From positions 124,001 through 188,000 of the forward strand of contig NZ_JACDIJ010000003.1 of assembly GCF_050937815.1 (NCBI RefSeq): a DNA stretch of 64,000 nucleotides, read 5' to 3'. Shown piece by piece: positions 26,187 to 33,969 of this stretch. Made by a program: the position numbers and the translations under genes. Below the pieces are notes generated by a model. The model was not told the origin of the DNA. It did not search any database and worked only from the letters and a program-made list of their open reading frames with translations. This DNA is from Treponema_C sp050937815. GTDB lineage: Bacteria; Spirochaetota; Spirochaetia; Treponematales; Treponemataceae. How positions within the stretch are numbered: position 1 is the stretch's first letter; every line of letters starts with the position of its first letter.

Positions 26187-27197
26187 TTATTCCATTGCTT
26201 TTAAAACTTTTTGATATAAGCCTTCCGACCAGTTAAATTCTTTTCCGTGGTCATAAAAGCTTTGTGCCTTAGCCTTAAAGGCGGCCAATTCTTGCGGGCT
26301 TAAATATTTTACCGTACAACCTTCGGCAACCATTTTATCCAAGTATTCTTTATCGGCACTCGCTTGACATTCATTATTATATAAACCGGCTTTGTTTCCC
26401 GTACTGATTAACAGCTGCTGTTGTTCCGGTGTCAGCGATTTGAAAAATTGATTCGACGTCAGCCAAGAAACAAGCATTTTTACATGTCCGTCAAGCACAA
26501 GATATTTTGCCACTTCATGCAGTTTTCTTCCGTACAGAGTCGACAACGGGTTTTCCGCTCCGTCTATCGTTTTGGTTTGCAAAGCTTGATATACGTCGCC
26601 TAAGCTCATACCGGTTGCAGTGCAGCCTAAAACATTCATTCCGATTGTTTGGATTTTATTGTTGGGAACGCGGATTTTTAAGCCTTTAAAATCTTCTACT
26701 TTGTTAACCGGTTTTGTGGTTAACGTATGTCTTTCGCCGTATACCCAGTTTGAAGTCAAAATTTTTAGACCCTTTGTTTCAAGCTTTTTACATTGTTCGG
26801 CATACCAGGGACTGTCTATCAATTTCCAGCACTGATCCCAGTTGTCAAACAAAAAGGGCGATACTAAGATTCCGAAATCGGGTACTCCGTATTCGGCATA
26901 AAAAGAACCTTCGGCAATTGTAATTACCGGCTCTCCCAAAAGCATCGAGTCTATCAATTTATTTTTTGAACCCAATTGGCTGTCCGGATAAATTTCAAGC
27001 TTCATTGTGCCCTTGCTTTCTTGTTCAAGGAGTTCTTTCCATTTTTGCACCGCCTGTCCTACCGGTTCATACATTGCGTTTTCAAAGCCGATTTGTATTA
27101 CAACCGGTTTTCCGGCTTTGGCTTCCTGGCTACCATTAGCAAAACCGATTCCTAAAGCTAATGCCAACACACTTAATACCACTACAAATTTTTTCAT
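26187..27197 (-). CDS. TRAP substrate-binding protein DctP, operon 1
   Basis: A 336-aa exported binding protein. The signal peptide is about 20 residues (MKKFVVVLSVLALALGIGFA), followed by a Ser/Gln-rich start. The DctP fold is recognised by KWKELLEQESKGTMKLEIYP, the arginine region FKGLKIRVPNNKI (the Arg normally binds the carboxylate of the ligand), and DVYQALQTKTIDGAENPLST. The Arg supports an acidic ligand such as a uronate. AGGAGGAACAG precedes the ATG. The adjacent genes make a uronate or other sugar acid the likeliest cargo. Confidence 0.92.
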   Translation of the reverse strand: MKKFVVVLSVLALALGIGFANGSQEAKAGKPVVIQIGFENAMYEPVGQAVQKWKELLEQESKGTMKLEIYPDSQLGSKNKLIDSMLLGEPVITIAEGSFYAEYGVPDFGILVSPFLFDNWDQCWKLIDSPWYAEQCKKLETKGLKILTSNWVYGERHTLTTKPVNKVEDFKGLKIRVPNNKIQTIGMNVLGCTATGMSLGDVYQALQTKTIDGAENPLSTLYGRKLHEVAKYLVLDGHVKMLVSWLTSNQFFKSLTPEQQQLLISTGNKAGLYNNECQASADKEYLDKMVAEGCTVKYLSPQELAAFKAKAQSFYDHGKEFNWSEGLYQKVLKAME

Positions 27198-27235
27198 CTG
27201 TTCCTCCTAATCGTTTATTTGTAGTAAATTCTATT

Positions 27236-28054
27236 TCAGTTCATTTCGAATCCGCCGTCAACATTTAATGTTTGACCGGTGATATAATCCGATTCTTTTG
27301 AACATAAAAACGCCACCGCATTTGCCATTTCTTCAACGGTACCCGCCCGCTTAAGCGGAATTCTGTTTATAAAATCTTCGGTTTCTTTTAAAACGTCTTT
27401 ATTAAATGCAAGGCTTTTTTCCTGCACATTTTTTTCCCACATCGGCGTTTTGACAACACTTGGAGATATGGCATTGACATTAATACCGAAGGGAGCAAAG
27501 GCTAAAGCGGCCGACTGCGTTATGCTGATAATCGCCGCCTTCGAAGCCGCATAATGAACTTGCAGTTCACGCCCGCGCCTGCCTGAAATGGAAGAGCATA
27601 AAACGATTTTACCGTAACAGTGCGTACTTTTTTTTGCATTTTTTACGGAATCCGGTACTTGATCGACCATTTGTTTTGCTATTTTTTGCAGACAAAAAAC
27701 CGTTCCTTTTTGATTAATGTCGACAATAAAATCCCAGTCCTTTTCCGTAACGTCAAGCAGGGGTTTGCTTTGACACACGCCGGCAACATTAACCAAAATA
27801 TGTATATGCCCGAATGAGGCTACAGCCTCCGAAACGAGATTGTTGATGGAATCGATTGATGTCAAGTCCACTTTGACGGCTTTTGCCGTACCGCCGCTGT
27901 CTTTTATTTCATCAACCGTTTGCAACAAACCGTCAAAGTTTAGATCGGCACAAACGACCGCAGCTCCTTCCGCGGCAAGCCGTATCGCGCACGCCTTCCC
28001 GATACCGGAAGCGGCTCCTACGACAACGGCCGTTTGATTTTCCAAATGATACAT
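27236..28054 (-). CDS. Short-chain dehydrogenase/reductase
   Basis: A 272-aa SDR. It has the cofactor motif VVGAASGIGKACA, NVAGV (the NNAG variant), the catalytic Ser in SISGRRG, YAASKAA with Tyr and Lys, and the C-terminal NVDGGFEM. The Asp in CADLNF suggests NAD preference. In this operon it may interconvert a keto and hydroxy group of the imported sugar acid or a cleavage product (for example a semialdehyde). It is 12 bases downstream of the UxaE-like gene. Confidence 0.88.
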   Translation of the reverse strand: MYHLENQTAVVVGAASGIGKACAIRLAAEGAAVVCADLNFDGLLQTVDEIKDSGGTAKAVKVDLTSIDSINNLVSEAVASFGHIHILVNVAGVCQSKPLLDVTEKDWDFIVDINQKGTVFCLQKIAKQMVDQVPDSVKNAKKSTHCYGKIVLCSSISGRRGRELQVHYAASKAAIISITQSAALAFAPFGINVNAISPSVVKTPMWEKNVQEKSLAFNKDVLKETEDFINRIPLKRAGTVEEMANAVAFLCSKESDYITGQTLNVDGGFEMN

Positions 28055-28066
28055 AGCTTCATCCTT

Positions 28067-29776
28067 TTATTTTATATAATTAAATAAATCATCCGCCGCT
28101 TCAAAAAGAAAAGCGTCAAGTTTGGCGCTCAATTCGTCTTTGAAAAAATCGGAAACATCATAAAATTTGGCTCTATTTATAAATTGCCCCTTATCGTCCC
28201 TCATGCCGACAATGGCAAAGCCGTATTCAAGAAAGAAAAAATGCTCCGGCGAAGGCGATTGAGTTTCGTACAATTCATGCCGCTTGAGTGCGTTTATTGC
28301 AAACGGCGAGCCTTGAGCGGCACATTTTTTCGTATATTCATATGTTTGAGTATACCAATCGGTAAAAATCTCAGGATGCACATCGGCTAAAACTTTACCG
28401 TATAATTGCTGCAATGAAGGCGATAGTTTAAAATTAATTTTTCCGCGCGAAGCCGATCCGAATATTCTTCTGGTTGCCTTACTTAAATCGTCGCCGGAAT
28501 GGCAATCCAGCATAAAGCCGTACTTATTCGCCATATTTACCTGTGCCGAGATTCTTCTTTCCAGCATTTCAAGCCCGTCGGGACATCTGTAATCCGTGCA
28601 TTTTTCAACGCCGAAATTCGGGGCCAAATGTGTAACCGGCATGTTCCGCCGCCTTATTTCTTCCATTAAAAAAAGCAGTTCTTCGTTTGTCGTAATCGTA
28701 TCGAAAGTTCTGACGTCGGGCGGATTTTCATCAATGCTGAGTTCAACATCAAAGGCTTCACCCTTTTTAATATGTTTAATATATGCGATAAGTTCTTCTA
28801 CATGATTAAGCGCTTCCCAATACTTTCCAATCATTCTGGAAATCTGAGCATCGTCAAATTGATATACTTGTTTTCCGATTACCTTTTTTTGCCGATGGAA
28901 AAAGAAAACATCTGTGCGCAAAGTCTTGCTCGGCAGCACAGTGCGGACTATTGCTTCGCACGAGGCGCAATCTTTTATCCACATAGCATGATAATTAAGT
29001 ATATCGGAAACATCCAACGTATAAAAAGAATAATATTTGGCTGCATCTATAAACTTTTTTGTCCGTTCAATGCCTTCACTGCCTCGTTTTACTTGAAGGT
29101 GATCCGCATCCGCACCGTATTTTAAGTCGTATTCGCTTATCAGCGCATTATAAACGCCGTATGTCCATAAACCTTCAAAGGAACTGCCGCTATGCCCTTC
29201 CGGAACGGGGCCGAAACTGAAAAGATGGTTTGTTCTGGGCGGAATACCGGCTATAAGATCGTTGAGCAAATATAATTCACGAACCGAATTTTGAATAAAG
29301 TTTGCGGCAAAATCGCCCCTGTTCATCGCTCTAAAAATACCCGGCCAAAGACAAGTTGTATGCCGAACACCGATTCCGAGCCGCGGCACGGAACCGAGCG
29401 CCTTGGGGCCTTTTCGCGAATTGATAAGGGAAACATAGGTATGCAGCACATCATCCGTTACGGGAAAAACCTCGAACTCATCTTTTTCGGCAACAGGCTT
29501 TGTATTAAAAATCTTTTCATTTTTACCTTGCGCGATAATGACGCTTTGGCCGTCCGGTAAATCTGCGATAACATAAGAATTGCCTTTGTATACGGATAAT
29601 GAAAGATCGTGTATCTTTATAGTATCCGACACAATAGCATGAGTGTCCGCTTTATAAGTTATTTGTGCGGATTTTACCTGTTCGGCTGCCTTTTCCCGAT
29701 CCCATGTCAGCGTATTTAAGATAGCAGGATTCACGGTCGGGTCAATTCTCAGTTTTCCGAATTCATATTCTTTCAT
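28067..29776 (-). CDS. UxaE-like (tagaturonate epimerase family) protein
   Basis: A 569-aa protein whose C-terminal half looks like the tagaturonate 3-epimerase UxaE. In order: GADADHLQVK (about 221), DVELSIDENPP, RRRNMPVTHLAPNFG (about 376-389) and LDCHSGDDLSK (about 423), matching the family's SIDE, LAP and HSGSDKFS-type metal-binding motifs. UxaE interconverts D-tagaturonate and D-fructuronate. Differences are HSGDDLSK instead of the usual HSGSDKFS and an extended N-terminus, so the substrate may be a related 2-keto sugar acid. GAGGAGG precedes the ATG, one base after the transaldolase-like stop. Confidence 0.62.
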   Translation of the reverse strand: MKEYEFGKLRIDPTVNPAILNTLTWDREKAAEQVKSAQITYKADTHAIVSDTIKIHDLSLSVYKGNSYVIADLPDGQSVIIAQGKNEKIFNTKPVAEKDEFEVFPVTDDVLHTYVSLINSRKGPKALGSVPRLGIGVRHTTCLWPGIFRAMNRGDFAANFIQNSVRELYLLNDLIAGIPPRTNHLFSFGPVPEGHSGSSFEGLWTYGVYNALISEYDLKYGADADHLQVKRGSEGIERTKKFIDAAKYYSFYTLDVSDILNYHAMWIKDCASCEAIVRTVLPSKTLRTDVFFFHRQKKVIGKQVYQFDDAQISRMIGKYWEALNHVEELIAYIKHIKKGEAFDVELSIDENPPDVRTFDTITTNEELLFLMEEIRRRNMPVTHLAPNFGVEKCTDYRCPDGLEMLERRISAQVNMANKYGFMLDCHSGDDLSKATRRIFGSASRGKINFKLSPSLQQLYGKVLADVHPEIFTDWYTQTYEYTKKCAAQGSPFAINALKRHELYETQSPSPEHFFFLEYGFAIVGMRDDKGQFINRAKFYDVSDFFKDELSAKLDAFLFEAADDLFNYIK

Positions 29777-29777
29777 A

Positions 29778-31448
29778 TTATGCCTCCTCAGGTATTAACA
29801 TATCCATTTTTGCCGCTAAAGCTTTATACGAGTCCAAAAATTGACTTAAAGTAGCGGCAATGGGCGGCCAATCGATTATTTCGTTTTCATGCTCGATATC
29901 AAACGGAATGTATCCTTCGGGCCGTGATTCCGTGCCGTCTGCCTCATACCAGTATGCTTGGGAAAATTGAGAACTTTTTTTAAGAACACCGATATATTTT
30001 TCATCGGTTTTTTTAAACACCGCATCTAAAGATATTTCCCGTTTTGCGGCATCAAAAACCTGCCGGGCATTCGGAAAGATTGTAATTAACGGAGAACCCC
30101 ATAATTCGGTTAAATCGGGAATATCGGTTCCGTAATCTCTTAAAGACGCATTCATAATGCGAACCTTCTTTTTATCCAGCTCCAATCCGCCATCGGCTTT
30201 TTTTGCATATAAAACCCGATACAAGCGCCTTGTTATTTCAACCCCCGTAAAACGGTAGGAAAGATCCGTTTCGGGGACACCGGATTCGAGCAGTTCATCT
30301 CTGACAGGGAAGGCAATTCTGCCGTTCATAATAACGAGATTGTTTATCAACGCCTTGCTTTCCTTAAAGATTTTTGCAAACGCAAGCGCTTGAAACAAGC
30401 CGTATTCAAGTGTGATAGTGGCGCTTATTCCTTCCGCACCAAGACGTTCCGCAACTTTTAGGCCGGCGGGAAGACCGGGCAGTTTAAAAGATACGTTCGG
30501 TATTCCGCCGAGGCGTTTTTGCAGCACTTTATATACAAACAGTACTTCGCCGAGCATCTTTTCGCAGTCGCGGTGATTTAGCGGATTAACTTGATAACAG
30601 CAATAACCGGTTTCTCCGCCGGCGGTTAAAAAGATATCTCTGAGCATTTTGCAGTTTTTTTCAACGACTAAAAGAGTTGCACACGCACAGAGTTTTTCGG
30701 TTTTTGTCATCCAACTCGGAGCTTCGGCTAAAAGCTCTTGTTCTTGTTTTAAAAATGCTTTTAAAGCATTTTGCCAATAGCTTTCATCAAGCGCCCATGC
30801 CGCATTTATCAACGGAGGATTTGTAGTAACAAAAGAAGCACCCAGCCACAACGTTTCCTGTAAAAAATCGCCGAAATCGTTACCGATTATAATACGGTCG
30901 GGATGAGAATTTGCCAATCTTGAAATTTTCGCAAGATTTGAAGAACAAATGAGTTCCGCCGTATTTTTACAATATTCAACAAGGTTTATTCCGCAATGCT
31001 TTTTTGCTAAAGCTTTTTGTAAGTCCGGTTTTATTTTTTCCGCTTCATAGCGGTTAATCGTTCTGGCTGTCAATTTTTCGATAACTTCTTTTGAGCGTGC
31101 GGGAGCTGAAGCCTCCAGCTTTTCCAACAACGCTAAAACAGCTTTTTTAGCACGCTCGACGGCATCCGCATCTATCGTTTTTTCAACATGCCACATACAA
31201 TATGCACCTGACAAGTCTATATACAAAGTTGCCAATTCTTCAAGTATTTCGGCTTGCCCTTCTTCGGAATTCAAGAATTTATTTTCAAAAAACGACAAAA
31301 CGTGTTTTACATCCTTATCCCATGAATGGGCTTGCGAATAAAACAAAAGATAGTTTCTAAGTTTTGTAATATTTTGTTCCTGTAAAAACGTATCCTGTTT
31401 TTGATTTTTTACATATTCCTCTTTAAGCAGCGCATATTGGAAAGACAT
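29778..31448 (-). CDS. Large transaldolase-family protein
   Basis: A 556-aa protein, first gene of the TRAP operon. I chose the ATG at 31448 (MSFQYALLKEEYVKNQ) because of its CAGGAG site; it also lies 24 bases from the operator. Residues ~185-380 follow the transaldolase barrel: FVTTNPPLI (207-214), GYCCYQVNPLNHRD (281-293) matching the GxVSxQVxP strand, and SFKLPGLPAGL with candidate Schiff-base Lys322, then ISATITLEYGLFQALAFAKI and MNGRI. An N-terminal helical region (~180 aa) and a C-terminal tail (~170 aa) are additional; ordinary transaldolases have 215-330 residues. It would transfer a dihydroxyacetone unit between a ketose and an aldehyde. Confidence 0.72.
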   Translation of the reverse strand: MSFQYALLKEEYVKNQKQDTFLQEQNITKLRNYLLFYSQAHSWDKDVKHVLSFFENKFLNSEEGQAEILEELATLYIDLSGAYCMWHVEKTIDADAVERAKKAVLALLEKLEASAPARSKEVIEKLTARTINRYEAEKIKPDLQKALAKKHCGINLVEYCKNTAELICSSNLAKISRLANSHPDRIIIGNDFGDFLQETLWLGASFVTTNPPLINAAWALDESYWQNALKAFLKQEQELLAEAPSWMTKTEKLCACATLLVVEKNCKMLRDIFLTAGGETGYCCYQVNPLNHRDCEKMLGEVLFVYKVLQKRLGGIPNVSFKLPGLPAGLKVAERLGAEGISATITLEYGLFQALAFAKIFKESKALINNLVIMNGRIAFPVRDELLESGVPETDLSYRFTGVEITRRLYRVLYAKKADGGLELDKKKVRIMNASLRDYGTDIPDLTELWGSPLITIFPNARQVFDAAKREISLDAVFKKTDEKYIGVLKKSSQFSQAYWYEADGTESRPEGYIPFDIEHENEIIDWPPIAATLSQFLDSYKALAAKMDMLIPEEA

Positions 31449-31471
31449 TTTTTTCTCCTGTTTCGTATTTC

Positions 31472-31511
31472 GTATACAGTATATTATACGGCCAGAAATT
31501 TCAGTTGTCAA
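31472..31511 (-). promoter_or_regulatory. Consensus promoter and GTATAC operator of the TRAP operon
   Basis: On the minus strand TTGACA (31511-31506), a 17-base spacer and TATAAT (31488-31483), a perfect sigma-70 consensus. The dyad ATATACTGTATAC (31484-31472) overlaps the -10 and the start point. It has the same RTATACNGTATAY form as the site at 20266-20278. Confidence 0.75.
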
Positions 31512-31637
31512 TGTTTTTATTTTGAATTCGTTGAAATTTATAAGCAGCGGCTCAGTAAAATTGTAAAACGCTGCGGTAAAAGTGTAAAACACTTGCGTAC
31601 CCCATATCCCTTTGTCTTAGAGAACATAAGAACGGTT

Positions 31638-31687
31638 TAATTATTGGTCTTTAAGCCATATTCGAAGATAAGTAAAAGGTGTATACT
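31638..31687 (+). promoter_or_regulatory. CdaR-type activator element and promoter of glycerate kinase
   Basis: TAATTATTGGTCTTTA, then AG, then CCATAT (31638-31661), followed by TATACT at 31682-31687. Sequence and 44-base spacing match the copy at 19081-19130. The -35 is not consensus. The 5' leader is only about 17 bases and carries GAGAGG. Confidence 0.7.
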
Positions 31688-31710
31688 ATGCTTACTAGAG
31701 AGGTATCGAT

Positions 31711-32865
31711 ATGAAAAAAATTCTGCTTATTCCCGATTCATTTAAAGGAACCATGAGTTCCGCACGCATTTGCGCGCTTATGAAAGAGGCGGTTCAGGAT
31801 ATTTTTCCGACATGCGAAACTCTCAGTATTCCCGTTGCCGACGGGGGAGAAGGCAGCGTCGATGCTTTTTTGGAGGCCGTCGGCGGTACAAAAGAAAAGA
31901 CTGTTGTAAAAAATCCTTTTTTTGAAGATATGGAAAGTTTTTACGGCATTTTGAACGGCAGCGATACCGAAAAAACGGCCGTTGTGGAAATGGCCGCTTG
32001 TGCCGGACTGCCCCTTGCCGCCGGAAGATTAAATCCCCGTATTACAACCACCTACGGAGCCGGCCAGCTGATTGCCGACGCCTTGGCAAAGGGCTGCAAA
32101 AAAATAATTATAGGCTTGGGCGGCAGTGCGACAAACGATGCCGGCTGCGGAACAGCAGCCGCTTTGGGCGTTCAATTTTTCGATAAAAACGGCAAAAGCT
32201 TTGTGCCCGTCGGCGGAACGCTTAAAGATATTGCACGCATCGACACTTCAGCTATCGACACACGTATTAAACACTCCGATTTTACCGCCATGTGCGACAT
32301 AGATAACCCCTTATACGGCGAAAACGGCGCCGCCTACATTTTCGGTCCACAAAAAGGCGCCGATGAAGCTGCGGTACGGGAATTGGACGCGGGTTTGCGC
32401 CATTTAGCCGAAATTGTCAAACGCGACCTCGGTATCGATAAAGCCGATTATCCGGGAGCGGGAGCCGCCGGCGGTATGGGCTACGGTATGCTTTGTCTTT
32501 TAGGCGCTCAATTAAAAATGGGCATAGAAACCGTATTGGATACAACCGGATTCGACCGCCGGCTTGCAAATGCAGACTGTGTTTTTACCGGCGAAGGAAA
32601 AATCGACAGCCAAAGTTTGCGCGGCAAAGTCGTTATCGGCGTTGCGCGGCGCGCAAAAAAAGCGGGCGTTCCGGTTATCGCAGTTGTAGGAGATGCGGAA
32701 AAAGGCCTTGATGCCGCTTACGACACGGGGGTTACTGCCGTATTCAGCATAAACCGCCTTGCCGTTCCTTTCAGCGAAGCGAAAAAAACCGCCGAAGCCG
32801 ATTTGTCCGCTACTATGCGCGACATTTTGCGCTTAATGCGCATGTGTGAAAAACGCACCCGTTAA
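31711..32865 (+). CDS. Glycerate kinase (GarK/GlxK family)
   Basis: A 384-aa glycerate kinase of the GarK/GlxK type, whose members form 2-phosphoglycerate or 3-phosphoglycerate from glycerate and ATP. Motifs: IPDSFKGTMSSARIC, PVADGGEGSVDAF, GLGGSATNDAGCGTAAALG, CDIDNPLYGENGAA and GEGKIDSQSLRGKV. The enzyme would be the exit point from the sugar-acid route into lower glycolysis. It has its own promoter with the same element as the zinc dehydrogenase, consistent with control by CdaR, which regulates garK in enteric bacteria. Confidence 0.95.
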   Translation: MKKILLIPDSFKGTMSSARICALMKEAVQDIFPTCETLSIPVADGGEGSVDAFLEAVGGTKEKTVVKNPFFEDMESFYGILNGSDTEKTAVVEMAACAGLPLAAGRLNPRITTTYGAGQLIADALAKGCKKIIIGLGGSATNDAGCGTAAALGVQFFDKNGKSFVPVGGTLKDIARIDTSAIDTRIKHSDFTAMCDIDNPLYGENGAAYIFGPQKGADEAAVRELDAGLRHLAEIVKRDLGIDKADYPGAGAAGGMGYGMLCLLGAQLKMGIETVLDTTGFDRRLANADCVFTGEGKIDSQSLRGKVVIGVARRAKKAGVPVIAVVGDAEKGLDAAYDTGVTAVFSINRLAVPFSEAKKTAEADLSATMRDILRLMRMCEKRTR

Positions 32866-32873
32866 TACGTTTT

Positions 32874-33180
32874 TTATTCGGTCAGTTCTATTTGATTTTT
32901 TTCAACACCGAGGATACAACTTTCATAATAGCCGTCGCCGGTAGTCCGCCGCCCGCTTAAAACCTCGTATCCGTCGGATTTCAGTTTTTCCGTAAGGGTA
33001 TCCACCTTTTCTTTGCTCCCCACGCTGAACGAAAGATGAATGTAGCCCGTGCGCGCACTATTTTTTTTATCGTCCGTAATTTCGGGTTTTGTCATTATTT
33101 CGAGCCTCGAACCGTCATCGAAGGAAACAAAATACGAGCGGAAATTCGTTTTTTTATAGTGCAATATGGTCTATTTTCAT
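32874..33180 (-). pseudogene. VOC (glyoxalase-fold) gene with internal deletion and frameshift
   Basis: A good ribosome site (AAAGGAG) and ATG at 33180 begin MKIDHIAL and then stop at TAA (33156-33154). The rest of a VOC protein continues in another frame: YKKTNFRSYFVSFDDGSRLE, TGYIHLSFSVGSKEKVD and GDGYYESCILGVEKNQIELTE. From knowledge of the family, about 25 residues are missing between IAL and YKKTNF, i.e. the first beta-alpha-beta unit. The junction GCACTAT could serve both as the end of ...ALY and of ...HY, so the loss may have occurred between short repeats. The remaining 96-codon frame lacks a ribosome site and a full fold. Confidence 0.75.
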
Positions 33181-33241
33181 GATAACTCCTTTTTACGGAT
33201 TGAGCAAAATTGATATGCACGGCTATATAATCACTTCCTTG

Positions 33242-33781
33242 TTAAAAGCACACAAGAGCCCAATTTCTAAAAAATATTTTATAGCCGCCCTTATTCCATA
33301 AGATCAAAAATTCTTCGTTTGTGTAATATCTGTTGCCGGCGTACAGGGGCTTGTCCGTAACGGTTTTTCGCGGATTGTCTTTTGTTTTTTCCTGAAGCGA
33401 ATCATAAGCCATTAATCCGTGCTCGTCGTACCCTATAATTGTCACATAATGCTGAATATGTTTGACTTTTATCAAAACTATAACGGGACGGCCTTCGAAC
33501 ACTGTATTTTTTATCCAATCGATTTTTTCACTGTCCGATTTATTCTTTAAGACAAATTCCTTTGTGCTTACACGATACTTGTGCAAAAGATTTATTAGGC
33601 CCTGAGGGAAGGTAAGATTTTTATGCATTCTCCACGTCATTTCGGCCGCAAGCTTTTCGGGATTATATGTTTGATTTTTTAACACGTTTAATACCGCCAT
33701 AACCGCATAGGGACCGCAATTATTCAGTGTTTGCCTGTAGAACAAAGCTTTATCCATATGCAGCCCCATTGTGTTTTGCAC
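33242..33781 (-). CDS. C39-like cysteine peptidase family protein, start in doubt
   Basis: A papain-like C39-family fold. The Cys is in RQTLNNCGPYAVMAVL, the His in HIQHYVTIIGYDEHG and the Asp in AYDSL, so the triad seems complete. As drawn (GTG at 33781) it has no ribosome site. The frame is open upstream to 33889 and encodes a signal-like segment (LFVFPGVFFLSIFALLCFG). Only a run of nine A (33882-33890) separates it from a TTG at 33897 with AAGGAAC nine bases before it; ten A would join them. The true product is probably exported and either phase-variable or recently broken. Confidence 0.6.
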   Translation of the reverse strand: MQNTMGLHMDKALFYRQTLNNCGPYAVMAVLNVLKNQTYNPEKLAAEMTWRMHKNLTFPQGLINLLHKYRVSTKEFVLKNKSDSEKIDWIKNTVFEGRPVIVLIKVKHIQHYVTIIGYDEHGLMAYDSLQEKTKDNPRKTVTDKPLYAGNRYYTNEEFLILWNKGGYKIFFRNWALVCF

Positions 33782-33881
33782 GGGAATCGATTCGGATTTT
33801 ATATAAGAAGGAAAAGAACGCCCGAAACAAAGCAGAGCAAAAATCGAAAGAAAAAAGACTCCGGGAAAGACAAATAATTGA

Positions 33882-33890
33882 TTTTTTTTT
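33882..33890 (-). repeat. Nine-A homopolymer near the C39-like gene start
   Basis: A9 on the coding strand lies between a ribosome-site-supported TTG (33897) and the signal-peptide-like frame. A length of 10 would put them in frame. Confidence 0.6.
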
Positions 33891-33969
33891 CAGACAATTA
33901 AAAGAAGTTCCTTTTTTGCTTATTATATAGACAGTCAAGTCCATATAATAAGCAAATCAGTGTAAGCCG

